From Altibacter sp. HG106 (GTDB lineage Bacteria; Bacteroidota; Bacteroidia; Flavobacteriales; Flavobacteriaceae): a stretch of 64,000 nt of DNA. This document shows, one piece after another, positions 52,755-60,982 of the stretch (position 1 is its first letter; each line of letters opens with the position of its first letter). Location of the stretch: the NCBI RefSeq assembly GCF_028561755.1, contig NZ_JAQQTD010000002.1, positions 310,001 to 374,000 on the forward strand, given 5' to 3'. Made by a program: the position numbers and the translations under genes. The notes beneath the pieces are model-generated. The model was not told the origin of the DNA. It worked only from the letters and a program-made list of their open reading frames with translations, and did not search any database.

Positions 52755-53804
52755 TTAATAGGTCAATACTTCAAAATCTTTTACCTGGTGTAAGAATTTT
52801 TCGAGGTAGCTTTTGTGTGCCGACCCAATGATCACCAACAATTTCTTGCCGGGATGTTTCGCGGCGACCGCAAGGATGTTGGCGGCGATCTGTAAATTCC
52901 GCATTTCCCAATACGAATAGCGCGCCCGGTCTGATCGCGAATCGAATTCGGTCTTCAGCCATAATTCCCACTGTGCTTTGTAATCCTGATCCATATAGGT
53001 GTCGCTATTGATATACTCATAAAGAGCGGTAAGGTCCTTTTCGGTCACCCCTGTATTCATGAGTTGCTGTGATTTGGTATATACAGGTAGTTCCATCACC
53101 ATAGCAATGAATTCTGGATGTTCTTCTAGGTCTTTTTCAAACATCGGGAAATACTTCTTCTGAAACGACATCTCTTGAAAATTATCGATGGGTTCAATGA
53201 TATTATGTCCACTTCGGAAGGCCAGCGGCACTGCCATCGAATAATATTCGTTGGCATTATCCAGCTTGCTTGCTAAATAGGTCGTTAGTTTTTGGTCAAA
53301 TTCGGAAGAAAATAATGCTTCCTGCTCCTGTAGGTACCTATACTGAAGCACGGCTGCCGGAATGTTGGCGGTGGCAACATAGTGATAGAGTAGTTCTTTT
53401 CGCTCGGGAAGGGTCAACGATTCTTTTTTCAGCAGCACATAGATACGGTCCTTGGCTTGAGCGAAGGATACTTTTCTGAATTGCTGCACCGAATCGGCCC
53501 AGCGAAGGTGATTGGCATCTCGCGATGTCAATTGGAAGTCGGGATCCTTTCTTCGATCAATATCGTATAACAATTGACCGGGCATTTTCTCGATGCAGAC
53601 CACATCAAAGTTGAAGGTTTCGAGTTTTTGAACGACCGGTTCGATCATTTGTGGGTCGAAATTGTCTATCTGACTCAAATGTGTGGTACCTAAAATAAGA
53701 ACCTGAGTTTTTTTAGCGGTATTTTGAGCTTTTGCAGCACCTAGGCTTAGTAGTAATAGTAGCAACAGAAAGCGTTGAGATGAACGTATCGAAGTGTATG
53801 TCAT
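52755..53804 (-). CDS. DUF5694-type secreted protein
   Basis: A 349-residue protein with signal peptide (RFLLLLLLLSLGAAKAQ, cleaved near residue 27). The mature part starts KKTQVLILGTTHLSQIDNFD, has VVCIEKMPGQLLYDID and a C-terminal NILAVAAKHPGKKLLVIIGS ending in a cluster with SAHKSYLEKFL. The GTTHL start and the late GSAH motif recall TraB/PrgY-type domains, in line with the DUF5694 family of Bacteroidota. Function unknown; located outside the cytoplasm. Confidence 0.75.
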   Translation of the reverse strand: MTYTSIRSSQRFLLLLLLLSLGAAKAQNTAKKTQVLILGTTHLSQIDNFDPQMIEPVVQKLETFNFDVVCIEKMPGQLLYDIDRRKDPDFQLTSRDANHLRWADSVQQFRKVSFAQAKDRIYVLLKKESLTLPERKELLYHYVATANIPAAVLQYRYLQEQEALFSSEFDQKLTTYLASKLDNANEYYSMAVPLAFRSGHNIIEPIDNFQEMSFQKKYFPMFEKDLEEHPEFIAMVMELPVYTKSQQLMNTGVTEKDLTALYEYINSDTYMDQDYKAQWELWLKTEFDSRSDRARYSYWEMRNLQIAANILAVAAKHPGKKLLVIIGSAHKSYLEKFLHQVKDFEVLTY

Positions 53805-53837
53805 AGATGCTATAAGATACGATTTTTCATAGGAATT

Positions 53838-54971
53838 CTATTCGCGAATGCGGGTTCGGTAAATAAGATTCCATACCCCAGAGTTTGCTTCTACTATATC
53901 CGGGAGGCCATCTCCATTGAGGTCGCCTGTAATTACCTTATAGGTGTCTTCTTTAAGATCTTTGTTCAGGGCAATCTCGCTAAATGTCCCCGATTCGCTC
54001 CCCAATTGGACATAATTCACATCCTCCGCATTGCCAAAAACCAGGTCGGGCCAGCCATCCTTATTGAAATCGGCTACCGCAACAGAAGCCGTCATTCGGG
54101 AGGTTTCAAAAGCGTACGTTCTTGTAAATTTCGATTCGGCGTCTCCGTAAAAAATCTGGTTAGGCGTGCCCAGGTTTCCAATAATGATATCGATAAAGCC
54201 ATCCCGATCGATGTCGTGAAGTGCCACCGACCGGCTATCATCCTCCTTAGTTCCGAAAGGGGTAGGTTGCTCAAACGCTCGGTTTCCCTTTCCGAAGTAG
54301 ATAAAGTTAACCGACTTCCGTTCCGCCGTAACCAAATCCAGATGGCCATCACGATTGATATCAGCAATTGCAATCTGAATCGTGGGATCTTTTTCCGCCC
54401 CAAAAGTTATGCAGGTATCAAACGACCCGGAACCATCATTCCAACAGATCTCATTCGGTGCGTTCCGATGGGCCAAGACAATGTCTAAGTCGCTATCATT
54501 GTCTAGATCGACTAGGCGGATACCACGAGTGGGAGCAATGGCGCCAAAACTTCCTTGCCACGTAAATTCTTGACCTTTTCCACCGAAATAAAGGGCGTTT
54601 GGAATATTGTCGTTAGCGACCAGTAGGTCCATATAACCATCCTGATTGACATCGGCCGCGACCATTTCATAACTGGCATCCATAAGGCCAATAGGTTGCC
54701 CTTGTTTAAAGTTGCCTTTTCCGTCGTTGTAGAACAGGTAATTTTGTTCGGCCCAATGCCTGCCATTGGCCACCAGCGCGTCTAAGTCGCCATCATTGTC
54801 CATATCGGCCAAAGAAATTCCGGCCGTGCGATTCGACTGGGTTCCAATGGAAAGAAATCCGTCAAAGTTTTGGAAAACGACTGTTTGTGCGGTTCCGAAG
54901 AAACTAACACCTGCAAAAAAACCGAAAACTAGTAGTTTGCGAGGTATCCCAATACGAGAGAACATAATCAT
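53838..54971 (-). CDS. Secreted FG-GAP/VCBS repeat protein
   Basis: A 377-residue secreted protein with signal peptide (LLVFGFFAGVSFFGTAQ) and about six or seven FG-GAP repeats of the type DMDNDGDLDALVANG, DVNQDGYMDLLVAND, DLDNDSDLDIVLAHR, DINRDGHLDLVTAER, DIDRDGFIDIIIGN. These form a calcium-binding beta propeller. No catalytic domain is fused. The start overlaps the DinB-like gene's stop (ATGA). The role is unknown; possibly a surface or adhesion protein, though no C-terminal sorting domain of the T9SS is seen. Confidence 0.8.
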   Translation of the reverse strand: MIMFSRIGIPRKLLVFGFFAGVSFFGTAQTVVFQNFDGFLSIGTQSNRTAGISLADMDNDGDLDALVANGRHWAEQNYLFYNDGKGNFKQGQPIGLMDASYEMVAADVNQDGYMDLLVANDNIPNALYFGGKGQEFTWQGSFGAIAPTRGIRLVDLDNDSDLDIVLAHRNAPNEICWNDGSGSFDTCITFGAEKDPTIQIAIADINRDGHLDLVTAERKSVNFIYFGKGNRAFEQPTPFGTKEDDSRSVALHDIDRDGFIDIIIGNLGTPNQIFYGDAESKFTRTYAFETSRMTASVAVADFNKDGWPDLVFGNAEDVNYVQLGSESGTFSEIALNKDLKEDTYKVITGDLNGDGLPDIVEANSGVWNLIYRTRIRE

Positions 54972-55435
54972 TGCAATAACATTTTTTTGATGATCACTAC
55001 TTGCCCTAAATGATAATAGCAGTGCTCGATCATCATATTAATGTTATGCCGGTAATTTCCATAAGTCCCATTGACGAAAGGGTGCTCTAATTGTTCATCC
55101 GATAGGGCTTCTATGTGGGTCGCGAATTTTTCAGCATCGTTCCAAAGGGTAGTCAAAATACGTTCCCATTGTTCTTGAGAGGTCACGGGAGGAAAATCAA
55201 AACTGAATTTGTCGCGAATGGTTAAATCGCCTCCTTCAAAAACCTGTAGCACACCGTGAATATAGTAATGAATGTGTTGCGCCAGTTGAGACAGGCTGTT
55301 GCGGGAATGTATTTGTTGGGTGGCCAGTTCCCAGTGGGTTCCCTCCAGTTGATCTTTATAGTTCGTAAAAGCGATAGAGGTGCCGTTGAGCAGGGCTTCT
55401 CTGAAACGTTTGGCAAGTTGTGCAGATGCGGTCAT
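54968..55435 (-). CDS. DinB-like (DUF1572) protein
   Basis: A 155-residue four-helix protein, MTASAQLAKRFREALLNGTS, with the metal-binding His pattern of the DinB/YfiT superfamily: LAQHIHYYIHGVLQVF (His about 53-59) and MMIEHCYYHLGQVVIIKK near the C-terminus. DinB-like proteins are often thiol transferases or of unknown function. Translationally coupled to the FG-GAP gene by ATGA. Confidence 0.8.
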   Translation of the reverse strand: MTASAQLAKRFREALLNGTSIAFTNYKDQLEGTHWELATQQIHSRNSLSQLAQHIHYYIHGVLQVFEGGDLTIRDKFSFDFPPVTSQEQWERILTTLWNDAEKFATHIEALSDEQLEHPFVNGTYGNYRHNINMMIEHCYYHLGQVVIIKKMLLQ

Positions 55436-55508
55436 GAGGTTAATTTTAGGACAAGGTACTATATTCCCAAGAAGAAAAAAAGAGGACAGCTACCATGCGT
55501 GTATTGCC

Positions 55509-55516
55509 TATCTTTG
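55509..55516 (+). promoter_or_regulatory. -7 box TATCTTTG for era
   Basis: Full TAnnTTTG match, 12 bases before the era ATG. Confidence 0.5.
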
Positions 55517-55528
55517 TAAAAAATTACT

Positions 55529-56413
55529 ATGGCACACAAAGCAGGTTTTGTAAACATCATCGGAAATCCCAACGTAGGGAAAAGTACGCTTATGAATGCT
55601 TTTGTGGGCGAACGGCTCTCTATTATAACGTCCAAAGCCCAGACCACGCGTCATCGCATTTTAGGAATCGTGAATGGAGATGATTTTCAGGTGGTCTTGA
55701 GCGATACGCCGGGCATCATTAAACCCGCCTATACCCTGCAGGAGAATATGATGGACTTTGTAAAATCGGCTTTTGAAGACGCCGATGTGTTGCTGTATTT
55801 GGTAGAGTTAGGAGAAAAAGATTTAAAAGACGAGGCCTTTTTTCAGAAGATCACAAACGCTACTATTCCGGTATTGTTGCTGATCAATAAAATCGACAAA
55901 GGCGATGAAACCCAACTTGCCGAAGCCCTTTCCCTCTGGCAAGAAAAAGTACCCAATGCCGAAATCTTTGCCATCTCTGCCCTGGAGAATTTTGGCGTGC
56001 AAGAGGTGTTCACCCGCATTCTCCAATTATTACCAGAATCACCCCCATTTTATCCCAAAGATCAGTTAACCGACAAGCCCGAGCGCTTTTTCGTCAATGA
56101 GATCATTCGCGAAAAAATTCTGATGCATTACAAAAAAGAGATTCCGTATTCGGTGGAAATTGATACCGAAGAATTTTTTGAAGAAGAGGAACTCATTCGC
56201 ATTCGCAGTGTCATCATGGTAGAACGCGACACCCAAAAGGGAATTCTTATCGGGCACAAAGGAGCCGCCATTAAGCGGGTAGGTGTAGAGGCTCGTAAGG
56301 ATCTCGAGGCCTTCTTCGGAAAGCAGGTCCATCTGGAAACCTATGTAAAAGTCAATAAAAACTGGCGTAGTGACGATCGGCAACTACGTCGGTTCGGATA
56401 TCAACAAAAATAA
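55529..56413 (+). CDS. era: Ribosome-assembly GTPase Era
   Basis: A 294-residue GTPase with a C-terminal KH domain that binds the 3' end of 16S rRNA during 30S assembly. G1 is GNPNVGKSTL, G2/G3 are TTRHRI and DTPGI, G4 is NKID, and the KH part has GHKGAAIKRVGVEARKDLE. Length canonical. The next gene, der, is another ribosome GTPase with its own promoter. Confidence 0.97.
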   Translation: MAHKAGFVNIIGNPNVGKSTLMNAFVGERLSIITSKAQTTRHRILGIVNGDDFQVVLSDTPGIIKPAYTLQENMMDFVKSAFEDADVLLYLVELGEKDLKDEAFFQKITNATIPVLLLINKIDKGDETQLAEALSLWQEKVPNAEIFAISALENFGVQEVFTRILQLLPESPPFYPKDQLTDKPERFFVNEIIREKILMHYKKEIPYSVEIDTEEFFEEEELIRIRSVIMVERDTQKGILIGHKGAAIKRVGVEARKDLEAFFGKQVHLETYVKVNKNWRSDDRQLRRFGYQQK

Positions 56414-56416
56414 GTA

Positions 56417-56495
56417 GGGCGTTCCCGCGCCTACGGCACGGTCGGGCTATCCGCTGTATGCCCGTGGGGCGATGCCGCTGCTATCCCTAACGCAG
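56417..56495 (-). repeat. Dispersed intergenic repeat, copy B
   Basis: A 79-base segment that, read on the minus strand, begins TGCGTTAGGGATAGCAGCGG and ends GCGCGGGAACGCCC. It is homologous to copy A at 48612-48700 in the opposite orientation, with small gaps. It starts four bases after the era stop codon, so it is the 3' end of the era transcript. Confidence 0.7.
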
Positions 56496-56540
56496 GCTAT
56501 AAAAACAGCATGTTCTTTCCACCATATTCGGCTAATGCGT

Positions 56541-56548
56541 TACCTTTG
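56541..56548 (+). promoter_or_regulatory. -7 box TACCTTTG for der
   Basis: Full TAnnTTTG match, 17 bases before the der ATG. Confidence 0.5.
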
Positions 56549-56565
56549 CAGTCAATTCTAAGTCT

Positions 56566-57870
56566 ATGAGCAGTATTGTTGCCATTGTAGGTCGGCCTAA
56601 TGTAGGAAAATCTACCTTTTTCAATCGATTGATCCAACGTCGCGAGGCTATTGTGGATGCGGTAAGCGGAGTCACGCGAGACCGTCATTACGGTAAATCG
56701 GATTGGAACGGAAAAGAGTTTTCCCTCATCGACACCGGGGGGTATGTACGAGGCAGCGACGATGTGTTTGAAGCCGAAATCGACAAACAAGTAGAGCTCG
56801 CCATCGAAGAGGCCGATGCTATCATTTTTATGGTAGATGTAGAATCTGGCGTCACAGGCATGGACGAAGAAGTCGCGCAATTGCTACGACGCAGTAAAAA
56901 ACCCGTATTTCTCACCGTCAATAAGGTAGATTCTGCTACCCGAGTGAATGATGCTGTGGAATTCTACTCGCTAGGTTTCGAGCAATATTACACCATCTCA
57001 GGGATCAATGGTAGCGGTACAGGCGAATTGTTAGACGATCTGGTCAAAATTTTGCCAGACGAGCCGGAAGCCGAAGAAGAAACCTTGCCGCGCTTTGCCG
57101 TAGTAGGGCGGCCCAATGCCGGAAAATCTTCTTTTATCAATGCCCTGATTGGAAAAGAGCGTTTTGTGGTTACGGATATTGCGGGAACCACCCGAGATAG
57201 TATCGATACGAAATACAGTCGGTTTGGGTTTGAATTCAACTTAGTGGATACGGCCGGAATTCGGCGTAAAAGCAAGGTGAAAGAAGACCTGGAATTCTAC
57301 AGTGTAATGCGAAGCGTGCGCGCCATCGAACATTGCGATGTGGCTATTCTGGTCTTTGATGCCACCCGCGGATTCGACGGACAAGTGCAGAATATCTTCT
57401 GGCTGGCGCAGCGCAACAACAAGGGGATCGTGATATTGGCCAACAAATGGGACAAGGTGGAAAAGGACCATAAGACTACCAAAGAAATGGAAGCTTATAT
57501 CAAAAAGGAATGCGCACCCTTTGTCGATGTTCCCATTGTGTTCATTTCCGTATTGAACAAACAGCGTATATTCAAAGCGATCGAATCGGCTGTAAAAGTC
57601 TATGAAAACCGAACCAAGAAGATCAAGACAAGCAAGCTGAACGATGTGATGTTACCGATTATTCAAGCAACACCCCCACCAGCCACAAAAGGGAAATACG
57701 TTAAGATCAAATTCTGTACGCAACTCCCCACCCCGTATCCAAGCTTCGCGTTTTTCGCCAACCTTCCACAGTATGTAAAAGATCCCTACAAACGATTTTT
57801 AGAGAATAAGTTGCGCGATCAATTTGATTTTAAGGGGGTGCCTATTACTATTTATATTAGAAAGAAGTAA
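56566..57870 (+). CDS. der: Ribosome-assembly GTPase Der (EngA)
   Basis: A 434-residue double GTPase for 50S assembly. Domain 1: [18 protein letters not shown]; domain 2: [10 protein letters not shown] (residues about 180-189), [17 protein letters not shown]; then the KH-like C-terminus ending YIRKK. Canonical length. Confidence 0.97.
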   Translation: MSSIVAIVGRPNVGKSTFFNRLIQRREAIVDAVSGVTRDRHYGKSDWNGKEFSLIDTGGYVRGSDDVFEAEIDKQVELAIEEADAIIFMVDVESGVTGMDEEVAQLLRRSKKPVFLTVNKVDSATRVNDAVEFYSLGFEQYYTISGINGSGTGELLDDLVKILPDEPEAEEETLPRFAVVGRPNAGKSSFINALIGKERFVVTDIAGTTRDSIDTKYSRFGFEFNLVDTAGIRRKSKVKEDLEFYSVMRSVRAIEHCDVAILVFDATRGFDGQVQNIFWLAQRNNKGIVILANKWDKVEKDHKTTKEMEAYIKKECAPFVDVPIVFISVLNKQRIFKAIESAVKVYENRTKKIKTSKLNDVMLPIIQATPPPATKGKYVKIKFCTQLPTPYPSFAFFANLPQYVKDPYKRFLENKLRDQFDFKGVPITIYIRKK

Positions 57871-57890
57871 GTTTTGACCGTCAGCGTTGG

Positions 57891-57932
57891 AAAAAACTTG
57901 CGTCGATTCCATAAACGGCCTCAACGCAAGTT
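57891..57932 (-). terminator. Rho-independent terminator
   Basis: Arms AACTTGCGT (57895-57903) and ACGCAAGTT (57924-57932), perfect 9-base stem with a 20-base loop; on the minus strand followed by six T. Serves the secreted-protein gene on the minus strand. Confidence 0.65.
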
Positions 57933-57948
57933 ATGATACTATAAACTC

Positions 57949-58464
57949 TTAATATTTTGGGAGCAACATATCGGCAGTACTCATGTACTCAAATGGATTT
58001 TTTTCACTCCAGCCGATGTAATGAAGGGTAACTTCCTCTTTGTGATTCACATAAAATCTGAATTCGTATATCAAAACACTTCCTTCGTGATATCCGATAT
58101 AGGTATGTCTAAAATAGCGATCGCTTCCCTGTAAAAATCCTTCCTCGATAAGGTCATAATCATCGAGGTCGCCATACAATCCCTTTGGAGGTTTCAAGCT
58201 AATGATTTCGAACTTGCCCAAGTATTCATTACGTTGGGATATTTTTTTAGTTTCATCCCAGGTAGCTCCCAAACTGTTTACGATGAAATCGGCATTTTCC
58301 TTGAGTTTTTTGTCTTTGAAGTTGGTAAAAAAGGTGTTTGCGATAGCCTTTGCCTCGGCAATGTAGGCCTTTTTAGGCATGGCGTGTATGTCGAGTTCTT
58401 GTGCAGAAATGTTAAACATTGAAACAAAACAAATTGTGACACAGAGGAGTAGCTTATTTTTCAT
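57949..58464 (-). CDS. Secreted protein of unknown function
   Basis: A 171-residue protein with signal peptide (MKNKLLLCVTICFVSMFNIS, cleaved near AQE). The mature part is rich in aromatic residues (RYFRHTYIGYHEGSVLIYEF, EVTLHYIGWSEKNPFEYM) and ends in TADMLLPKY. It has the look of a small beta-rich lipocalin/NTF2-like domain, but no family is recognised. An in-frame extension to 58572 upstream of the signal peptide is rejected. Confidence 0.7.
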   Translation of the reverse strand: MKNKLLLCVTICFVSMFNISAQELDIHAMPKKAYIAEAKAIANTFFTNFKDKKLKENADFIVNSLGATWDETKKISQRNEYLGKFEIISLKPPKGLYGDLDDYDLIEEGFLQGSDRYFRHTYIGYHEGSVLIYEFRFYVNHKEEVTLHYIGWSEKNPFEYMSTADMLLPKY

Positions 58465-58816
58465 AAAAATGTGATAATGATAAAAGATTAAAATATAAGA
58501 GGTAGCAATATAGAGGTTTATTAGGGGTAGAAAAATTTTAATTATAAACGACACAACGCCAGAGACATCCATTAGTGATTTCCCATTGTTGAATTATATC
58601 GATCGCACCACCGCCCATTACGGCGGCTTACCTTAAGCTCATTATAATCTTGATAATGATGACAAACATTACCAGCCTCCTGAGGCTCCTCGATTGGTTC
58701 TTACGGAAAGTTTATCCCATTTTGTGCTTCGCAACGTACAAAATGGTCTAAACAACCACCGCCCATTACGGCGGCTTACCTTAAGCTCATTATAATCTTG
58801 ATAATGATGACGAACA
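58465..58816. other. Gene-poor stretch with duplicated 3' gene end
   Basis: No gene seen. It holds the 3' side of the TPM gene (58817), two 83-base direct repeats (58607-58689 and 58755-58837) and, between them, a 65-base segment with a 9-base inverted repeat (58717-58725 / 58738-58746). The left part (58465-58600) is AT-rich and carries the presumed promoter of the secreted protein gene. Confidence 0.7.
58607..58689. repeat. 83-base direct repeat, copy 1
   Basis: Starts ACCACCGCCCATTACGGCGG, ends CAGCCTCCTGAGGCTCC. One base differs from copy 2 148 bases further (gacAaac versus gacGaac at 58663 region). Read on the minus strand, its start encodes the codons for GASGGW and a stop, like the true end of the TPM gene. 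Confidence 0.9.
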
Positions 58817-58837
58817 TTACCAGCCTCCTGAGGCTCC
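58755..58837. repeat. 83-base direct repeat, copy 2
   Basis: Second copy, covering the last seven codons of the TPM gene and 62 bases downstream of its stop codon. Contains a short internal hairpin CCGCC-cattac-GGCGG. Confidence 0.9.
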
Positions 58838-59596
58838 GCCGCCACCAAAGCCGCCTCCTCCGAAGCCGCCGCTGAAGCCACCACCGCCACCAAAGCTGCC
58901 GCCACCGCTACTGTAACCACCGGTGCGTCCCATATTGCTCAGGATGATCACGTCTAGCAAACTGCCACCGCCACCGCGACCGCCTTTTCCGCCACCGCGA
59001 CTTCTCAAGATGATAATTAAAATAAAGAACAGTAAAATGATCACCGAAGCGTATGGGATCTTGGAATCCTTCCGTTGTTTTCGATCTTCCTTAAATTCTC
59101 CTCGTAGGGCGGCAAATAGTGCGTCAGCTCCTTGATCGAGTCCGCTGTAAAAATCCCCTTTTTTAAATTCAGGGATCATGATCCTGTTGATAATACGTTC
59201 GGCCATGAGGTCGGTCACGCGATACTCAATTCCGTAGCCGGTATTGATGTCGATCTTTCGATCGTCCTTAGCCAAGAGAATAAGTATTCCGTTATCTTCA
59301 TCGGCCTGGCCAATACCCCACTGCTGCCCCCAACGCGCGCCCAACATTGAGATGTCTTCACCTTTTGTGGTTCCAATAATAGCGACAACGATTTGGGTGG
59401 AGGTGGAGTCGGCGTATCCAACTAATTTCCGTTCCAAACTACTCTTTTGAGTGGGAGACAACAGCTCGATGTAATCGTATACGGAAGTTTGTTGTTTCGG
59501 AAGTTCTGGAATGTCGTATTGCGCCAGCGCAGACAGTGTTCCGAAGAGAAACACGAGCCAACAAAGACACGTCTTGGGCATTCGTGGGTTCATCAT
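58817..59596 (-). CDS. TPM-domain protein with signal peptide and glycine-rich tail
   Basis: A 259-residue YgcG-like protein. Signal peptide MMNPRMPKTCLCWLVFLFGT, TPM phosphatase-like domain (residues about 35-175; VYDYIELLSPTQKSSLERKL, ILILLAKDDRKIDINTGYGI), a transmembrane helix (YASVIILLFFILIIIL, 184-200), and a Gly/Ser-rich tail of about 55 residues ending in GGFGGGGASGGW. The domain may bind metal or act on phosphate; the tail is typical of the family. The start overlaps the other TPM gene (ATGA). Confidence 0.87.
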   Translation of the reverse strand: MMNPRMPKTCLCWLVFLFGTLSALAQYDIPELPKQQTSVYDYIELLSPTQKSSLERKLVGYADSTSTQIVVAIIGTTKGEDISMLGARWGQQWGIGQADEDNGILILLAKDDRKIDINTGYGIEYRVTDLMAERIINRIMIPEFKKGDFYSGLDQGADALFAALRGEFKEDRKQRKDSKIPYASVIILLFFILIIILRSRGGGKGGRGGGGSLLDVIILSNMGRTGGYSSGGGSFGGGGGFSGGFGGGGFGGGGASGGW

Positions 59597-60030
59597 CCTA
59601 TGGAAATATCGTCGGGCAATTCGTTTTTGTCATTCTTCCGAAATGGAAAGTGTTTCTTTAGTTGAAGTCCGGCTTCTTCAATACCTGCAATCAATCCTTG
59701 TTTCATATTCCCATCTTTAAAGTGCGTAATAATGATATCACGGGTACTGTCCCAAAAATCAGGAGCTACCACATCGTTGATGCCGCTATCTCCTAAGATC
59801 ACCAGAGTGCGATCTTCCACAGCCACGTAGATCAAGACCCCGTTGCTCAATTTGGTATTGTCCATATGAAGGAAGTCGAATACTTCGGCGGCCCGTTCAA
59901 ATGGATCAAGATCGGTATGCGCTTCCAGGTGTACTCGAATTTCTCCGGAAGTGTTTTTCTCGGCATTCCGAATGGCTTCAATAATGGCTGCTTCTTCTTC
60001 CGCAGCAAGAAAATCTTCTACTTTCGACAT
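59593..60030 (-). CDS. TPM-domain protein, cytoplasmic form
   Basis: A 145-residue protein with the TPM domain only (MSKVEDFLAAEEEAAIIEAI..., LSNGVLIYVAVEDRTLVILG, IIITHFKDGNMKQGLIAGIE) and no signal or helix. Forms an operon with the preceding LemA gene (10 bases) and the longer TPM gene (overlap). LemA with one or two TPM proteins is a common flavobacterial set with unknown biochemical function. Confidence 0.87.
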   Translation of the reverse strand: MSKVEDFLAAEEEAAIIEAIRNAEKNTSGEIRVHLEAHTDLDPFERAAEVFDFLHMDNTKLSNGVLIYVAVEDRTLVILGDSGINDVVAPDFWDSTRDIIITHFKDGNMKQGLIAGIEEAGLQLKKHFPFRKNDKNELPDDISIG

Positions 60031-60040
60031 ACAAAGGGTA

Positions 60041-60640
60041 TTAGTTGCTAAAATCGAATTCTACCTCTGGAGCGACTTCAGCGCCCGCTTCACTCTTAAA
60101 ATAGGCACGCTCTTCAAACCCGAGTATTCCCGCAAAGAAATTGGCAGGGAACTTTTTCACTTTGGTATTATAGGTTTGTGCCGTTTCGTTGTAACGGTTG
60201 CGCTCTACGTTGATCCTATTTTCGGTACGTTCTAATTCGTTGATCAATTCCTTAAAGTTCTCGTTCGCTTTTAGGTCGGGATAGCGCTCAAACACAGCCA
60301 AAAGTCTTGATAAGGCAGAACTCAAACCGCTTTGAACTTCCTGAAATTGTTGTAGTTGTCCGGGGGTGATATTGCTAGGGTCGATGGTCACTGCCGTCGC
60401 TTTGCTGCGTGCTTCGATGACTTGCGTCAGGGTTTCACGCTCAAATTCAGCATAGCCTCTGGCGGTGCTCACAATATTCGGAATGAGATCGGCACGACGT
60501 TGGTACGCGCTCTCTACATTTCCCCATTGGGCTTCGGCGCTTTCATCGAGCTCGACAAGGGAGTTGTTCAACGAAGCGATATATCCACCAAGAATGAGTA
60601 CAAGCCCCAAAATAACGATGAGGGGTAGCCATTTTTTCAT
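60041..60640 (-). CDS. LemA family protein
   Basis: A 199-residue protein, N-terminal helix KKWLPLIVILGLVLILGGYI anchored in the membrane with the rest outside or in the cytoplasm; the LemA signature WGNVESAYQRRADLIPNIV (about 39-57) is followed by a long helix bundle and VFERYPDLKANENFKELINEL. Works with the TPM proteins beside it; in many bacteria LemA is linked to envelope stress. Confidence 0.92.
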   Translation of the reverse strand: MKKWLPLIVILGLVLILGGYIASLNNSLVELDESAEAQWGNVESAYQRRADLIPNIVSTARGYAEFERETLTQVIEARSKATAVTIDPSNITPGQLQQFQEVQSGLSSALSRLLAVFERYPDLKANENFKELINELERTENRINVERNRYNETAQTYNTKVKKFPANFFAGILGFEERAYFKSEAGAEVAPEVEFDFSN

Positions 60641-60652
60641 AAGAAACAGAAT

Positions 60653-60982
60653 TTAAAGTTGGTCTTTGATTTTCAGTAATTCGGCTTTCACCGATTCCAA
60701 TTTACGAATTATCTCAAAGTTGCTGAAGGTTTTCTTTTTGTTTTCTTTCAGGTGCGTTTTGGCGCCTTCCAAGGTAAAACCACGTTCCTTTACCAAGTGG
60801 TAGATCAATTCCAGATTCTTGATATCTTCGGGCGTAAACTTGCGATTGCCTTTGGCGTTCTTCTTCGGTTGAAGGACATCAAATTCTTTTTCCCAGTACC
60901 GAATGAGCGAAGCGTTCACCTCAAAAGCTTCGGCAACTTCTCCGATGCTGTAATAGCGCTTCTCCGGTAATTCGACATGCAT
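60653..60982 (-). CDS. MerR-family transcriptional regulator
   Basis: A 109-residue regulator with the N-terminal MerR HTH: RYYSIGEVAEAFEVNASLIR and the wing YWEKEFDVLQPKKNAKGNRKF, then a helix of the dimer coiled coil (EDIKNLELIYHLVKERGFTLEGAKTHLKENKK). No effector domain or Cys, so the inducer is unknown. It overlaps the M23 gene's stop codon as TAATG, so they are co-translated. Confidence 0.9.
   Translation of the reverse strand: MHVELPEKRYYSIGEVAEAFEVNASLIRYWEKEFDVLQPKKNAKGNRKFTPEDIKNLELIYHLVKERGFTLEGAKTHLKENKKKTFSNFEIIRKLESVKAELLKIKDQL

Noticed and set aside
58669-58920. 84-residue frame over the direct repeat
   Set aside because: It is a different-frame reading of the TPM gene's Gly-rich tail and the duplicated DNA; only its ending GASGGW mirrors the true gene.
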